Position numbers and translations under genes: made by a program. Shown here piece by piece: positions 1 through 9,857 of a DNA stretch of 64,000 nt. Below the pieces are notes generated by a model, which saw only the letters and a program-made list of their open reading frames with translations, was not told the DNA's origin and made no database searches. Every line of letters begins with the position of its first letter. Position 1 is the first letter of the stretch. Source of the DNA: Pseudomonas sp. LD120 (GTDB lineage Bacteria > Pseudomonadota > Gammaproteobacteria > Pseudomonadales > Pseudomonadaceae); contig NZ_WVHL01000005.1 of the NCBI RefSeq assembly GCF_009861525.1, positions 434,001-498,000 on the forward strand, given 5' to 3'.

Positions 1-97
1 TGGCGCGGTGGAAATCACCGTGCACAACGCCCAGGTCGTGCAGATCGAACGCAAGGAAAAATTTCGCTTGCAGCAGCCCGGCAACAAGCCCGGCTGA
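1..97 (+). CDS. oscA: OscA, sulfur-starvation response protein (3' end only)
   Basis: The window opens inside this gene. The open frame from base 2 encodes the last 31 residues and ends in TGA at 95-97. The sequence [16 protein letters not shown] followed by [10 protein letters not shown] matches my recollection of Pseudomonas OscA, a roughly 60-residue DUF2292/YezD-type protein needed for growth on organosulfur compounds under sulfur limitation. Its place directly before the sulfate-binding protein gene is the usual Pseudomonas arrangement and supports the call. The biochemical role is not established by anything visible here. The 5' half lies outside the window. Confidence 0.85.
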   Translation, partial: GAVEITVHNAQVVQIERKEKFRLQQPGNKPG

Positions 98-156
98 ACG
101 CTGCTTCATCCTCTCGCCATCGAGAGGCCCGACTGGTCAACCGGAGGGCGTTATCC

Positions 157-204
157 ATGACCGCCAGTCTGAGCCCCAGCGTTCACCCTCGAGGGCGGAC
201 CTGA
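157..204 (+). other. Possible 15-codon leader peptide upstream of sbp
   Basis: An ATG at 157 follows a good Shine-Dalgarno (GGAGGG, 8-bp spacing) and opens a 15-codon frame ending in TGA at 202-204. The stop overlaps an ATG at 204 that is in frame with sbp (TGATG), so translational coupling is conceivable. The peptide has no cysteine or methionine run that would suggest attenuation. It may be chance. It is recorded because the RBS is better than expected for random sequence. Confidence 0.25.
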
Positions 205-251
205 TGCGCCATAAGAAAAATCCCAGCACCTTAAAAATAGGGAGCTCCATC

Positions 252-1262
252 ATGTCGTCGATTCGCCGTTATGCCCTGGCCGCCCTCGCCAGCGCCGTTT
301 TTGCCGGTTCCGCCGTGGCCAAGGATTACCAGTTGCTTAACGTGTCCTACGACCCGACCCGCGAGCTGTATCAGGACTACAACGCCGAGTTCGTAAGCTT
401 CTGGAAGCAGTCGCACCCTGGCGACACCGTGAAGGTCCAGCAATCCCACGGGGGCTCCGGCAAGCAGGGCCGTGCGGTGATCGACGGCCTGCGCGCCGAC
501 GTGGTGACCCTGGCCCTGGCCGGCGACATCGACGAAATCGCCAAGCTCGGCAAGACCCTGCCGGCGGACTGGCAGCAGCGCCTGCCCGACGCCAGCACGC
601 CCTACACCTCGACCATCGTGTTCCTGGTGCGCAAGGGCAATCCCAAAGGCATCAAGGACTGGGGCGACCTGATCAGGAAAGACGTCTCGGTGATCACCCC
701 GAACCCGAAAACCTCTGGCGGCGCCCGCTGGAACTTCCTCGCCGCCTGGGCCTACGGCCTGAAGAGCGGCGGCAGCGAAGCCAAGGCTGAGCAATACGTG
801 AAGGCGCTGTTCAAGCAGGTGCCGGTGCTGGACACCGGTGCGCGCGGTTCGACCATCACCTTCGTCAACAACGGTCAGGGCGACGTGCTGCTGGCCTGGG
901 AAAACGAAGCCTTCCTGGCCCTCAAGGAAGACGGCGGCACTGACAAGTTCGAGATTGTCGTGCCGTCGCTGTCGATCGTCGCTGAGCCGCCGGTGGCGCT
1001 GGTGGACAAGAACGCCGAGAAGAAAGGCAACAGCGAAATCGCCCGGGCCTACCTCGAACACCTGTACAGCCCGGCGGGCCAGGCCATTGCCGCCAAGCAC
1101 TTCTACCGCCCGCGGGACAAGGACGTCGCGGCCCAATATGCCCAGCAGTTCCCCACCCTGGAACGGGTGACTATCGACAAGGACTTCGGCGGCTGGAAGA
1201 CTGCGCAACCCAGATTTTTCAAGGACGGCGGGGTGTTCGACCAGATCTACCAGGCCCAATAA
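252..1262 (+). CDS. sbp: Sulfate-binding periplasmic protein Sbp
   Basis: Periplasmic solute receptor that delivers sulfate (or thiosulfate) to the CysTWA permease. The start at 252 was chosen because AGGGAG lies just upstream and the protein then begins with a clean signal peptide ([23 protein letters not shown], about 23 residues). An in-frame ATG at 204 would put a charged extension before the signal. The mature protein shows the family features: [13 protein letters not shown] at the start, QSHGGSGKQ in the ligand pocket, and [16 protein letters not shown]. Its 336 residues fit the family. It is followed by a 136-bp gap and then cysT, so sbp may also be transcribed alone at a higher level. 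Sulfur-starvation control is expected from the family but no site was proven. Confidence 0.95.
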   Translation: MSSIRRYALAALASAVFAGSAVAKDYQLLNVSYDPTRELYQDYNAEFVSFWKQSHPGDTVKVQQSHGGSGKQGRAVIDGLRADVVTLALAGDIDEIAKLGKTLPADWQQRLPDASTPYTSTIVFLVRKGNPKGIKDWGDLIRKDVSVITPNPKTSGGARWNFLAAWAYGLKSGGSEAKAEQYVKALFKQVPVLDTGARGSTITFVNNGQGDVLLAWENEAFLALKEDGGTDKFEIVVPSLSIVAEPPVALVDKNAEKKGNSEIARAYLEHLYSPAGQAIAAKHFYRPRDKDVAAQYAQQFPTLERVTIDKDFGGWKTAQPRFFKDGGVFDQIYQAQ

Positions 1263-1398
1263 GCCACATCGACCACCGCCAGTAACCGCGAGGCTGTTGG
1301 TGAATCTCTCAAGGCCACCGCGCTCATCGCTGATGCAGTCGTGGTGATTGACGAGTTTCGTGGGCCGGCTCGCTCTTACATGTTAACCAAGGACTTTT

Positions 1399-2217
1399 AT
1401 GTCGCGTCGTATCTCCCCCGTCATACCCGGCTTCGGGCTGACGCTGGGTTACACCTTGGTGTACCTCAGCCTGATCGTGCTCATTCCCCTGGCGGCGATG
1501 TTCGTGCATGCCGCGCAACTCACCTGGGATCAGTTCTGGGTCATCATCTCGGCGCCACGGGTGCTCGCCGCGCTCAAACTGAGCTTCGGCACCGCGCTGT
1601 GCGCGGCCATCATCAACGGTTTGATCGGCACATTGCTGGCCTGGATCCTGGTGCGTTACACCTTCCCCGGGCGCAAGATCATTGATGCCATGATCGACCT
1701 GCCATTCGCCCTGCCCACCGCCGTGGCCGGCATCGCCCTGACCGCGCTCTACGCGCCCACCGGCCTGGTGGGCCAGTTCGCCACCGACCTGGGTTTCAAG
1801 ATCGCCTACACGCCCCTGGGCATTACCCTGGCGCTGACCTTCGTCACCCTGCCGTTCGTGGTGCGCACGGTGCAGCCGGTGCTGGCGGACATTCCCCGTG
1901 AAGTGGAAGAGGCCGCCGCTTGCCTCGGCGCCAAGCCCTGGCAGGTGTTCCGCCATATCCTGGTGCCGGCCTTGCTGCCGGCCTGGCTCACCGGGTTTGC
2001 CCTGGCGTTTGCCCGGGGCGTCGGCGAGTACGGTTCGGTGATCTTCATCGCCGGCAACATGCCGATGAAGACCGAGATCCTGCCGCTGCTGATCATGGTC
2101 AAGCTCGACCAGTACGACTACACCGGCGCTACCGCCATCGGCGTCATGATGCTGGTGGTTTCCTTCATTCTGCTGCTGCTGATCAACCTGCTGCAGCGGC
2201 GCATCGAACGACCTTAA
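1399..2217 (+). CDS. cysT: Sulfate ABC transporter permease CysT
   Basis: Inner-membrane permease of the sulfate/thiosulfate importer, 272 residues with about six transmembrane helices. The EAA-type cytoplasmic loop is visible as EEAAACLGAKPWQVF around residue 170, followed by the GEYGSVIFIAGNMP segment typical of CysT. The ATG at 1399 has AAGGA a short distance upstream. An ATG at 1341 lies in another frame and is a shadow. cysW follows after 12 bp with its own AAGGAGG, so cysT, cysW and cysA form one transcription unit. The protein pairs with CysW as a heterodimer. Confidence 0.95.
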   Translation: MSRRISPVIPGFGLTLGYTLVYLSLIVLIPLAAMFVHAAQLTWDQFWVIISAPRVLAALKLSFGTALCAAIINGLIGTLLAWILVRYTFPGRKIIDAMIDLPFALPTAVAGIALTALYAPTGLVGQFATDLGFKIAYTPLGITLALTFVTLPFVVRTVQPVLADIPREVEEAAACLGAKPWQVFRHILVPALLPAWLTGFALAFARGVGEYGSVIFIAGNMPMKTEILPLLIMVKLDQYDYTGATAIGVMMLVVSFILLLLINLLQRRIERP

Positions 2218-2229
2218 GGAGGCGCGAAC

Positions 2230-3102
2230 ATGTCCCAATCGTCTATTTCCGTCGCCGCCTCCGCCAACGCCGCGCGCCGTGGCAGCGCCACGTCGCGGCG
2301 TGTGCTGATTGGCCTGGGCTGGCTGATTTTCGCCCTGTTCCTGCTGCTGCCGCTGTTCATCGTGGTGTCCCAGGGCTTGAAGCTGGGCCTGGGGGCTTTC
2401 TTCGCCGCGATCTTCGAGCCCGACGCCCTGTCGGCGCTGAAACTCACGGTGTTCGCGGTGTTGATCTCGGTGCCCTTGAACCTGGTGTTCGGGGTCAGCG
2501 CGGCTTGGTGCGTGAGCAAGTATTCGTTCCGTGGCAAGAGCATCCTGGTGACCCTGATTGACCTGCCGTTCTCGGTGTCGCCGGTGATCGCCGGTCTGGT
2601 CTACATACTGATGTTCGGCGCCCAGGGCCTGCTCGGCCCCTGGCTTTCCGATCACGACATCCAGATCGTTTTCGCCTTGCCGGGCATCGTCTTGGCCACC
2701 ATCTTCGTCACCGTGCCCTTCGTCGCCCGGGAGCTGATTCCGCTGATGCAGGAACAGGGCACCCAGGAAGAGGAAGCCGCGAGGTTGCTCGGGGCCAACG
2801 GCTGGCAGATGTTCTGGCACGTTACTGTGCCCAACATCAAATGGGGCCTGATCTACGGCGTGGTGCTGTGTACCGCCCGGGCCATGGGCGAATTCGGCGC
2901 GGTGTCGGTGGTCTCCGGGCACATTCGCGGGGTCACCAACACCCTGCCGCTGCACGTGGAAATCCTCTACAACGAGTACAACCACGTCGCCGCCTTTGCC
3001 GTCGCCAGCCTGTTGCTGATCCTGGCGTTGTTCATCCTGCTGCTCAAGCAGTGGAGCGAATCCCGAATCAACCGCCTGCGCGCCAGCGCCGCGGAGGAAT
3101 AA
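2230..3102 (+). CDS. cysW: Sulfate ABC transporter permease CysW
   Basis: Second membrane subunit of the sulfate importer, 290 residues and about six helices, with the EAA loop [16 protein letters not shown] near residue 185 and the family signature [19 protein letters not shown] near 220. The ATG at 2230 follows a strong AAGGAGG that sits in the 12-bp gap after cysT. The hydrophilic start before the first helix (about 30 residues, Ser/Ala/Arg rich) is slightly long but unremarkable. It is followed by cysA after 3 bp. Confidence 0.95.
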   Translation: MSQSSISVAASANAARRGSATSRRVLIGLGWLIFALFLLLPLFIVVSQGLKLGLGAFFAAIFEPDALSALKLTVFAVLISVPLNLVFGVSAAWCVSKYSFRGKSILVTLIDLPFSVSPVIAGLVYILMFGAQGLLGPWLSDHDIQIVFALPGIVLATIFVTVPFVARELIPLMQEQGTQEEEAARLLGANGWQMFWHVTVPNIKWGLIYGVVLCTARAMGEFGAVSVVSGHIRGVTNTLPLHVEILYNEYNHVAAFAVASLLLILALFILLLKQWSESRINRLRASAAEE

Positions 3103-3105
3103 GAC

Positions 3106-4095
<990 letters not shown>

Positions 4096-4360
4096 GTCGT
4101 CTCCCACGCAGGCGTCCTCGCGGTCTGCAACTGACCCGAGGGCGCCGTTGTCGGCCAGCGGAGTGTCGCTTGGGGCGACTGCGGCAGCAGGATAATGGCG
4201 CTCAGCTATTGCCCCTAGCCCGATTCGATCTATGCCCCGTTCCCTGGCCGCCACAATCGTTATCTACGCTGGAAATTGTGCCAGGAGGGTGCGATTGAGG
4301 CGTCCATGACGGACCGGCGTTTTGTCTCCTGGCCAGCCTGATGCTACCAAGGAGACCAGC

Positions 4361-5737
4361 ATGAAAGAGGACGTCTATCAGCCCGCTTTGAAATGGGGCT
4401 ATGCACTATGCGGCATGTTGCTCAGCCCCCTAGCCCTTGCTGTTGATCCACCAAGCCTTTCCCCATTCGTACCCTTCGACGTGGCGGTCACCGCTCCTCC
4501 TAAACCGACCCTGAAGAGCCTGCAGCATGATTTCGATGTGCTGTCCTGGCAGACCTTTATTGCCCTCAATTGGCCAGCCGGGGAGGACGGCGCCGCCGCT
4601 CCGGGCCCGATCGGTAAAGAGGACGGCGCCACTGTCTGGGAAGGCTGGAAAGAGAGCTACCAGATCTTCCGCGCCAAGGGCGAGAAGCCATTGCCCTGGG
4701 ATGCTCCGGCCATCATTCCCAAGGCCTGTGAAGGGCTCAAACCCGGGCGCCTGCTGCAGCAGATGGGCAAGGTCGCGGGGGTTCTCGATGAGTTCATCCA
4801 GCCGTTCCAGAGCGGTCCGCTGGTGGACCAGAGCGGCACTTACACCCGCAACGAAATCGTGGTCAACCGACCGATGTTCGACGACATCACAGGCAACGGT
4901 CTGTACAGCGTCGAGGGTCAGCAGGCGTATTTTGCCGCCAGCAGTAATCACCGCGTGGCCTTCAGTTGCGGCTCAGAAGCCAAGCAGGAGAACGGCGCAA
5001 TCATGGTCAAGGCCTCGTGGAAGGTGTTGGACGGCACCGACCAGCGCAGTCGTTTTCATACAGTCGATGCCCTGGTCTACACCCCCGGCAACAGCGATCC
5101 GACGCATGGCCCCATCGTCGAAGAGTCGTGCAAGGCCGAGCCGGTAGGGCTGGTGGGCCTGCACATCGTGCACAAGACCAAGGAAGCGCCGCAGTGGGTG
5201 TGGTCGACCTTTGAGCACGTGGATAACGTGCCGGAAAAGACCACGCCGCTGGAGCAACGCCAAGGGCCGTACCTGTTCTACAACGCCGCCAGCCCGGCCA
5301 AGGTCAACGAGCCGCCGCCCCGGCCATGGAACCCGGCGGTCAAGGCCGCGCCGTCGCAGATTGTGCGCGAGATTCCCCTGACCGATGAAACTCGCGCGTT
5401 GAACAGCACCTATCAGACGCTGCTGCGCACGGCCAATCCCCAGAGCGTCTGGGCCAACTACCAGTTGATCAGCACCCAGTGGCCTGCCGATCCGGCCAAT
5501 GACTGCAACGTGCTGTCGCCGACCAACCCCTTGGGCAGCCCGGCGCCAACCTTCCTCGCCAACGCCACCCTGGAGACCTTTATCCAGGGTACCGTGCCCC
5601 AGGCGTCTTCCAGTTGCATGGACTGCCATAACAACGCCACGACCCGGGTCACCCAGAGTCCGCGAACCAGCTTTGCCGACTTCACCTTTCTGCTGGAGCG
5701 GGCCCAATCCACGGGCGCCGCAGGGAGTAAACCATGA
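4361..5737 (+). CDS. Exported monoheme (CxxCH) protein, partner of GMC dehydrogenase
   Basis: First gene of a three-gene operon. A signal peptide ends near residue 27 (ALA before VDPP), so the 458-residue protein is probably periplasmic. One c-type heme motif, CMDCH, lies at residues 419-423, close to the C-terminus. The remaining 400 residues do not look like a standard cytochrome c domain. I infer that it accepts electrons from the flavin subunit two genes downstream, replacing the usual multi-heme cytochrome subunit of gluconate or sorbitol dehydrogenases. Start chosen at ATG 4361 behind AAGGAG. The upstream TTG at 4322 would add a non-signal extension. It ends in an ATGA overlap with the next gene. 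Confidence 0.7.
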   Translation: MKEDVYQPALKWGYALCGMLLSPLALAVDPPSLSPFVPFDVAVTAPPKPTLKSLQHDFDVLSWQTFIALNWPAGEDGAAAPGPIGKEDGATVWEGWKESYQIFRAKGEKPLPWDAPAIIPKACEGLKPGRLLQQMGKVAGVLDEFIQPFQSGPLVDQSGTYTRNEIVVNRPMFDDITGNGLYSVEGQQAYFAASSNHRVAFSCGSEAKQENGAIMVKASWKVLDGTDQRSRFHTVDALVYTPGNSDPTHGPIVEESCKAEPVGLVGLHIVHKTKEAPQWVWSTFEHVDNVPEKTTPLEQRQGPYLFYNAASPAKVNEPPPRPWNPAVKAAPSQIVREIPLTDETRALNSTYQTLLRTANPQSVWANYQLISTQWPADPANDCNVLSPTNPLGSPAPTFLANATLETFIQGTVPQASSSCMDCHNNATTRVTQSPRTSFADFTFLLERAQSTGAAGSKP

Positions 5738-6249
5738 GTAGCGAACGCGAGAACTTTGTCGGCCTGTCCTCGGCACTGCTGGGGATCGACCGCAAGCGCC
5801 TGGCGCCGACGATCGACCCTATCGACCTGCCCAGCCAGTTCCTGGCCTATATCCGCCCGCGGCTGACTGAATCCCTGCTCAACGACCTGCTCAGCCAGTA
5901 CGCCAGTCTGTTCAACGACCAGAAGAAGGAGCAGAAAGAGATCGCCCAGATCCTGCTGATGAACGGCGACGCGCCAGCCACTACTCAAGGGGCCAAGGCG
6001 TGCCGGTCGATCATGAAGATGTGGCTGCTGGGCGTCTGGTATCAGCCCTATGACGCCGGTCCGTACAAGGAAAAGCAGCAATCGGTCGTGTCCGACCTGG
6101 CCTACCAGCAGAGCTGGGCCTGGAGAGTCGCCCAAGCCCATCCCATGGGCTATAGCCAGTTTCATTTCGGCTACTGGAGCGAGACCCCACCCAGCCTGGA
6201 GGCCTTTACCGGAGTGCCCGCCAAGGGTCAGCAAGGAGCTTCGTCATGA
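5734..6249 (+). CDS. FAD-SLDH-type small subunit of a membrane dehydrogenase
   Basis: A 171-residue protein whose beginning (FVGLSSALLGIDRKRLAP) and C-terminal pattern (KMWLLGVWYQP, then a GYSQFHFGYWSETPP end) resemble the small subunits of FAD-dependent sorbitol and gluconate dehydrogenases (FAD-SLDH family, by memory). Such subunits escort or stabilise the GMC flavoprotein. No Tat or Sec signal is visible, unlike many relatives. It overlaps both neighbours by ATGA, so the three proteins are made together in similar amounts. The substrate cannot be inferred. Confidence 0.65.
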   Translation: MSSERENFVGLSSALLGIDRKRLAPTIDPIDLPSQFLAYIRPRLTESLLNDLLSQYASLFNDQKKEQKEIAQILLMNGDAPATTQGAKACRSIMKMWLLGVWYQPYDAGPYKEKQQSVVSDLAYQQSWAWRVAQAHPMGYSQFHFGYWSETPPSLEAFTGVPAKGQQGASS

Positions 6250-8495
6250 GCACAGAACAAGCAGATGTGGTGATCGTCGGTGCCGGTCTGGCGGGCAGCA
6301 TCATCGCCTACCAACTGGGCCTGGCCGGGATCAAGGTGCTGGTGCTGGAGTCTGGGCCGAGCGTGCCGGCCAATCGCACCCAGTACATGGAGCGCTTCTA
6401 CAACGCGACTCTGAAAACCCCTGAGTCGCCCTATCCACCGGTCAGCAACCTGCAGCCAGCGGAGTTCCCGGAACTGCAGCCAGCCCAGCAGAACGCGCCA
6501 CGCCCGACCATTGCCGACCTGATCAACGGCTGGAAAAACCCCATGACCAGCTACCTGGTGCAGAAAGGCCCGGAGGCGTTCACCAGCACCTATGAGCGGG
6601 TCGGCGGCGGCACCACCTGGCACTGGGTCGCCACCTGCCTGCGCATGCTGCCCAACGACTTCCGCCTCAACTCGCTGTACGGCGTCGGGGTCGATTGGCC
6701 GATCAGCTACCAGGACCTGCAAAGCGCCTATTGCCGCGCCGAGGCGGAGATCGGCGTGGCAGCGGATGTGGCCGAGCAGGGCTACCTGGGCATGACCTTC
6801 GGCGAGGGCTATCAATTCCCCATGCACGGTATTCCCCTGTCGCTGGTGGACGACAGCTTCGTCAAGGCGGTGGCGGGGCATTCCTTCGATAACCTGCCGT
6901 TGCGGGTGACCCCGACCCCGGCTGGGCGCAATTCCGAGCCCTATGCCGGGCGCCGGGTGTGTGCCGGCAACACCAACTGCACGCCGATCTGCCCGATCCA
7001 GGCCAAGTACGATGCCACCGTGACCCTGAACAAGGCTCTGGAAACCGGCAATGTGCGGGTGCTGTACCAGACCGTGGCGAGCAAGGTCCTGGTTGATGAG
7101 GCGTCACACATCAGTGGTATCGAGTTCATCCAGTACCAGTTGGGGGATGGTCCGCCCACCGGCCATGGTGTGGCCCAGGGGCAGTACTACGTGATTGCCG
7201 CCCATGCCATCGAGACCCCCAAGCTGCTGCTCAACTCAGCCTGCCCTGAAGCCCCCAATGGTGTGGCCAACAGCAGTGGCGAGGTCGGACGCAGCCTGGC
7301 CGATCACCCGATCTACCTGGCTTGGGGCCTGATGCCGGAAGGTCAGTCGGTGTTCCCCTATCGCGGGCCGGTGTCCACCGCAGGCATTGAAAGCCTGCGC
7401 GACGGGAGCTTTCGCGGCGAGCGTGCGGCCTGGCGCATCGAGATCGGCAACGAGGGGTTGAACTGGCCGATCGGCGACCCCTATACCACGGTGTGCGAGC
7501 TGATCGATGGCCCCGAAAAAAACCACAATGACAGCCTCACCAACCCTGTGCCGAAGCCCAAACAGGAGGCCCGGGCGCTTTACGGGCGCGAGTTGATCCA
7601 GACCCTCAATGATCGCCTGATCCGCCAGTTCCGCATCGCTTTTCTGGTGGAGCAGGTCGAGGACGACCCGAAGCATCCCCTCTGCTACATCCTGCCCTCC
7701 AAAGACTACCGCGACCGCCTGGGCATTCCTCGTCCGGAGATCCACTACAAGCTGTCGGACTACACCAAGAAGGGTTTCAAGCAGGCGCGCAAAGCTGCCA
7801 GCTACATCATCACCGAGCTGTTGGGGGCCACCGAACTGACCGACCTGAAGCCGAAACCGGAAAAAAATCCCGGGTACTTCTTCTACGACGGTGAGCCTTA
7901 CAGCTTCCAGGGTGCCGGGCACTTGATGGGCACCTACCGCATGGGCGACGACCGCAAGACTTCGGTGGTGGACAAGCACCAGCGCAGTTGGGACCACGCC
8001 AATCTGTTCCTGGTGGGGGACGGGGTGTTCCCCAGCAGCGGCACCGCCAACCCTAGCCTGACCATCGCCGCGCTGTCGTTTCAGGCGGCGGATGTGCTGG
8101 CCAACGAGCTCAAGGCCGCCACGGTCACGGTCCAGGCCAACCAACCTTGGCAGGGCACCGGGGTGCAGCTCAATGGCATCAGCCCGCGTCTGGTGCGCTA
8201 TGTCAGCGGGCGCTGGTCCGCCAGCCCGGCGGGCGGCATGGTCGATGGTCAGGGCAACCCGGCGTACGCCGCCAAGCCCGGCTACACCTTGCCGGGGGCC
8301 AGCGAAGGGGCGCTGATCGGTCGGGTCGGGGCCGATGGCGAACCCTTCCTGATCGGTGATCTGGCGGAGATACCGGCGGGCCAGCGAGGGGAGCTGCAAC
8401 TGTGCATCAACGATGACCTGAACGGGCGTTACGGTGTCGGCCTGCAGGACAACCAGGGTGAACTGACGGTGCGGGTGGCGTTCGGCGCCCTGTGA
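6246..8495 (+). CDS. GMC-family flavin dehydrogenase with C-terminal LecA-like domain
   Basis: Catalytic subunit, 749 residues against roughly 530-600 for usual GMC dehydrogenases. The N-terminal FAD-binding motif is VVIVGAGLAG (residues 8-17), and the GMC C-terminal region is visible as GHLMGTYRMGDD then LVGDGVFPSSGTANPSLTIA near residues 560-610. The extra part, about residues 632-749, starts WQGTGVQLNG and contains GRWSASPAGG, GALIGRVG and LQLCINDDLNGRYG. In order and spacing this matches the PA-IL/LecA galactose-binding fold, including the Asn-Asp loop that binds calcium in LecA. No signal peptide is seen. It may be exported with a partner or face the cytoplasm. The likely reaction is oxidation of a sugar or polyol. 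Overlaps the small-subunit gene by 4 bp. Confidence 0.8.
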   Translation: MSTEQADVVIVGAGLAGSIIAYQLGLAGIKVLVLESGPSVPANRTQYMERFYNATLKTPESPYPPVSNLQPAEFPELQPAQQNAPRPTIADLINGWKNPMTSYLVQKGPEAFTSTYERVGGGTTWHWVATCLRMLPNDFRLNSLYGVGVDWPISYQDLQSAYCRAEAEIGVAADVAEQGYLGMTFGEGYQFPMHGIPLSLVDDSFVKAVAGHSFDNLPLRVTPTPAGRNSEPYAGRRVCAGNTNCTPICPIQAKYDATVTLNKALETGNVRVLYQTVASKVLVDEASHISGIEFIQYQLGDGPPTGHGVAQGQYYVIAAHAIETPKLLLNSACPEAPNGVANSSGEVGRSLADHPIYLAWGLMPEGQSVFPYRGPVSTAGIESLRDGSFRGERAAWRIEIGNEGLNWPIGDPYTTVCELIDGPEKNHNDSLTNPVPKPKQEARALYGRELIQTLNDRLIRQFRIAFLVEQVEDDPKHPLCYILPSKDYRDRLGIPRPEIHYKLSDYTKKGFKQARKAASYIITELLGATELTDLKPKPEKNPGYFFYDGEPYSFQGAGHLMGTYRMGDDRKTSVVDKHQRSWDHANLFLVGDGVFPSSGTANPSLTIAALSFQAADVLANELKAATVTVQANQPWQGTGVQLNGISPRLVRYVSGRWSASPAGGMVDGQGNPAYAAKPGYTLPGASEGALIGRVGADGEPFLIGDLAEIPAGQRGELQLCINDDLNGRYGVGLQDNQGELTVRVAFGAL

Positions 8496-8501
8496 AAGAA
8501 C

Positions 8502-8532
8502 CTGGCCGGGGGTGTTCGGCACCCCCGGCCAG
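8502..8532. terminator. Perfect 13-bp hairpin between convergent genes
   Basis: CTGGCCGGGGGTG at 8502-8514 pairs exactly with 8520-8532 around a TTCGG loop. It sits between the stop of the dehydrogenase gene (8495) and the stop of the convergent DUF962 gene (8537), so it probably ends transcription from both sides. There is no U-run. Confidence 0.7.
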
Positions 8533-8536
8533 GGCT

Positions 8537-9061
8537 TCAGATCATGGCTTTCTTGTGCCGCAGGGCCACCGGGCCCGAACGCTGCTCGATGGCCTGTTTC
8601 AAGTCATGGCGCAGCCCCAGCAGGAACGCCAGTTCGGCCAGCACAAACAGCGGGCCGACGATCAGCCCCGACAGGTCATCGACGAAGGCCGGCTTGCGGC
8701 CCTCGTAGTAATGGCCGATGAACTGGATCACCCAGCCGATCGCGAACAGCCCCAGGCCGCCACTCAGCCACAGCCCAGTGCTTTGCGCCGCCAGCACTTG
8801 GCCGGCCCACAGCGACAGGCCCAGCAACCCGCTCATCAGCACCCCCAGGCGCAACTCCAGGCGCAGGTAGAACACGGCCGAAGCCAGGGCCAGCAGCAGC
8901 GCCGGCGACAGCGCGATACCCGCCACCGGCCAGGCAGGGCGCGACAGCAGCACCGCCACCGCCACCACAATCATCGGAATGCCGATAAAGTGGCTGGCGA
9001 TATTGCGCGGGTCGCGGTGGTAGGCGGCGTATTGACTGAGATGATCAACGAGGCTTTTCAT
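8537..9061 (-). CDS. DUF962 / Mpo1-like membrane protein
   Basis: A 174-residue integral membrane protein. It opens with MKSLVDHLSQYAAYHRDPRNIASHFIGIP, the conserved start of the DUF962 family (yeast Mpo1/YGL010w), where the His residues are thought to bind iron in an alpha-oxidation dioxygenase. A second conserved block, WVIQFIGHYYEGRKPAFVDD, follows around residue 110. Four to five hydrophobic segments are visible. The yeast relative oxidises 2-hydroxy fatty acids. Whether bacterial members do so is not known to me. Start at 9061 is preceded by GGAGGAAC on the minus strand. The next gene is divergent. Confidence 0.8.
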   Translation of the reverse strand: MKSLVDHLSQYAAYHRDPRNIASHFIGIPMIVVAVAVLLSRPAWPVAGIALSPALLLALASAVFYLRLELRLGVLMSGLLGLSLWAGQVLAAQSTGLWLSGGLGLFAIGWVIQFIGHYYEGRKPAFVDDLSGLIVGPLFVLAELAFLLGLRHDLKQAIEQRSGPVALRHKKAMI

Positions 9062-9161
9062 TGTTGTTCCTCCGTTAGGGTGGCTGGATCATGCCCGGCG
9101 ACCACGGGCGGCTCTGTCAGCCAAGCGACAATTGCTCCAATGCCTGGGGAAAAACCTGTTC

Positions 9162-9851
9162 ATGGACATGCAGCAGTGGCGTGAATGCCTGATGACCGGC
9201 CAGTGGTTCAGCCACCTGCCGGATGCTTTACAGAATAGTCTGCTGAGCGCTGCTCGGCTGCGCCGGCTGGCGCCAAGGCAGTGCCTGTTCCTGCGGGGCG
9301 ATCCACCGTGCGGGTTGTATGCGGTGCTGGCAGGAAGCGTGCGCGTCGGCGCGGTCAGCGAGCAGGGCAAGGAGGCGTTGCTGAGCCTGATGCAAGCGCC
9401 CCATTGGTTCGGCGAGATCTGCCTGTTCGACGGCCAGCCGCGCACCCACGATGTCTACGCCGAGGGCGCCTGCACCCTGCTGCAGGTGCCGCAGTCGAGC
9501 CTACTGCAGTTGTTGGAGCAACAGCCGCAATACTGGCGCCAGTTCGCCCTGTTGATGAGCCACAAGCTGCGCCTGGCCTTTATCAACCTGGAGCAGCTGA
9601 GCCTGATGCCGGCGCCGGCCCGTGTGGCCAGCCGCCTGCTGGCGATCGCTGCCGGCTATGGCGAAGTGACCCAGCGCCGCAACCTGCTGCAACTGCCTCA
9701 GGAACAGCTGGCGCTGATGCTTTCGCTGTCGCGCCAGACCACCAACCAGATCCTCAAGGACCTGCAGCTCCAGGGCATCCTGCGCCTGAGCTACGGCGAG
9801 ATCGAAATCCTCGACGCCGAGCGCCTGCGCGCCATCGCCGGCCCCGCGTAG
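9162..9851 (+). CDS. Crp/Fnr-family transcriptional regulator
   Basis: A 229-residue regulator with an N-terminal cyclic-nucleotide-binding-type beta barrel (LFLRGDPPCGLYAVLAGSVRVG and then FGEICLFDGQPRTHDVYA) and a C-terminal winged helix with the recognition pattern LALMLSLSRQTTNQILKDLQLQGIL. No cluster of cysteines for an Fe-S centre as in FNR is seen in the N-terminus. The effector is unknown. I chose ATG 9162, with GGGGA upstream. The TTG at 9132 has no good RBS, and ATG 9168 is an alternative. It is divergent from the DUF962 gene and followed by the REP array, with no obvious co-transcribed partner. Confidence 0.85.
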   Translation: MDMQQWRECLMTGQWFSHLPDALQNSLLSAARLRRLAPRQCLFLRGDPPCGLYAVLAGSVRVGAVSEQGKEALLSLMQAPHWFGEICLFDGQPRTHDVYAEGACTLLQVPQSSLLQLLEQQPQYWRQFALLMSHKLRLAFINLEQLSLMPAPARVASRLLAIAAGYGEVTQRRNLLQLPQEQLALMLSLSRQTTNQILKDLQLQGILRLSYGEIEILDAERLRAIAGPA

Positions 9852-9857
9852 GGGCCC

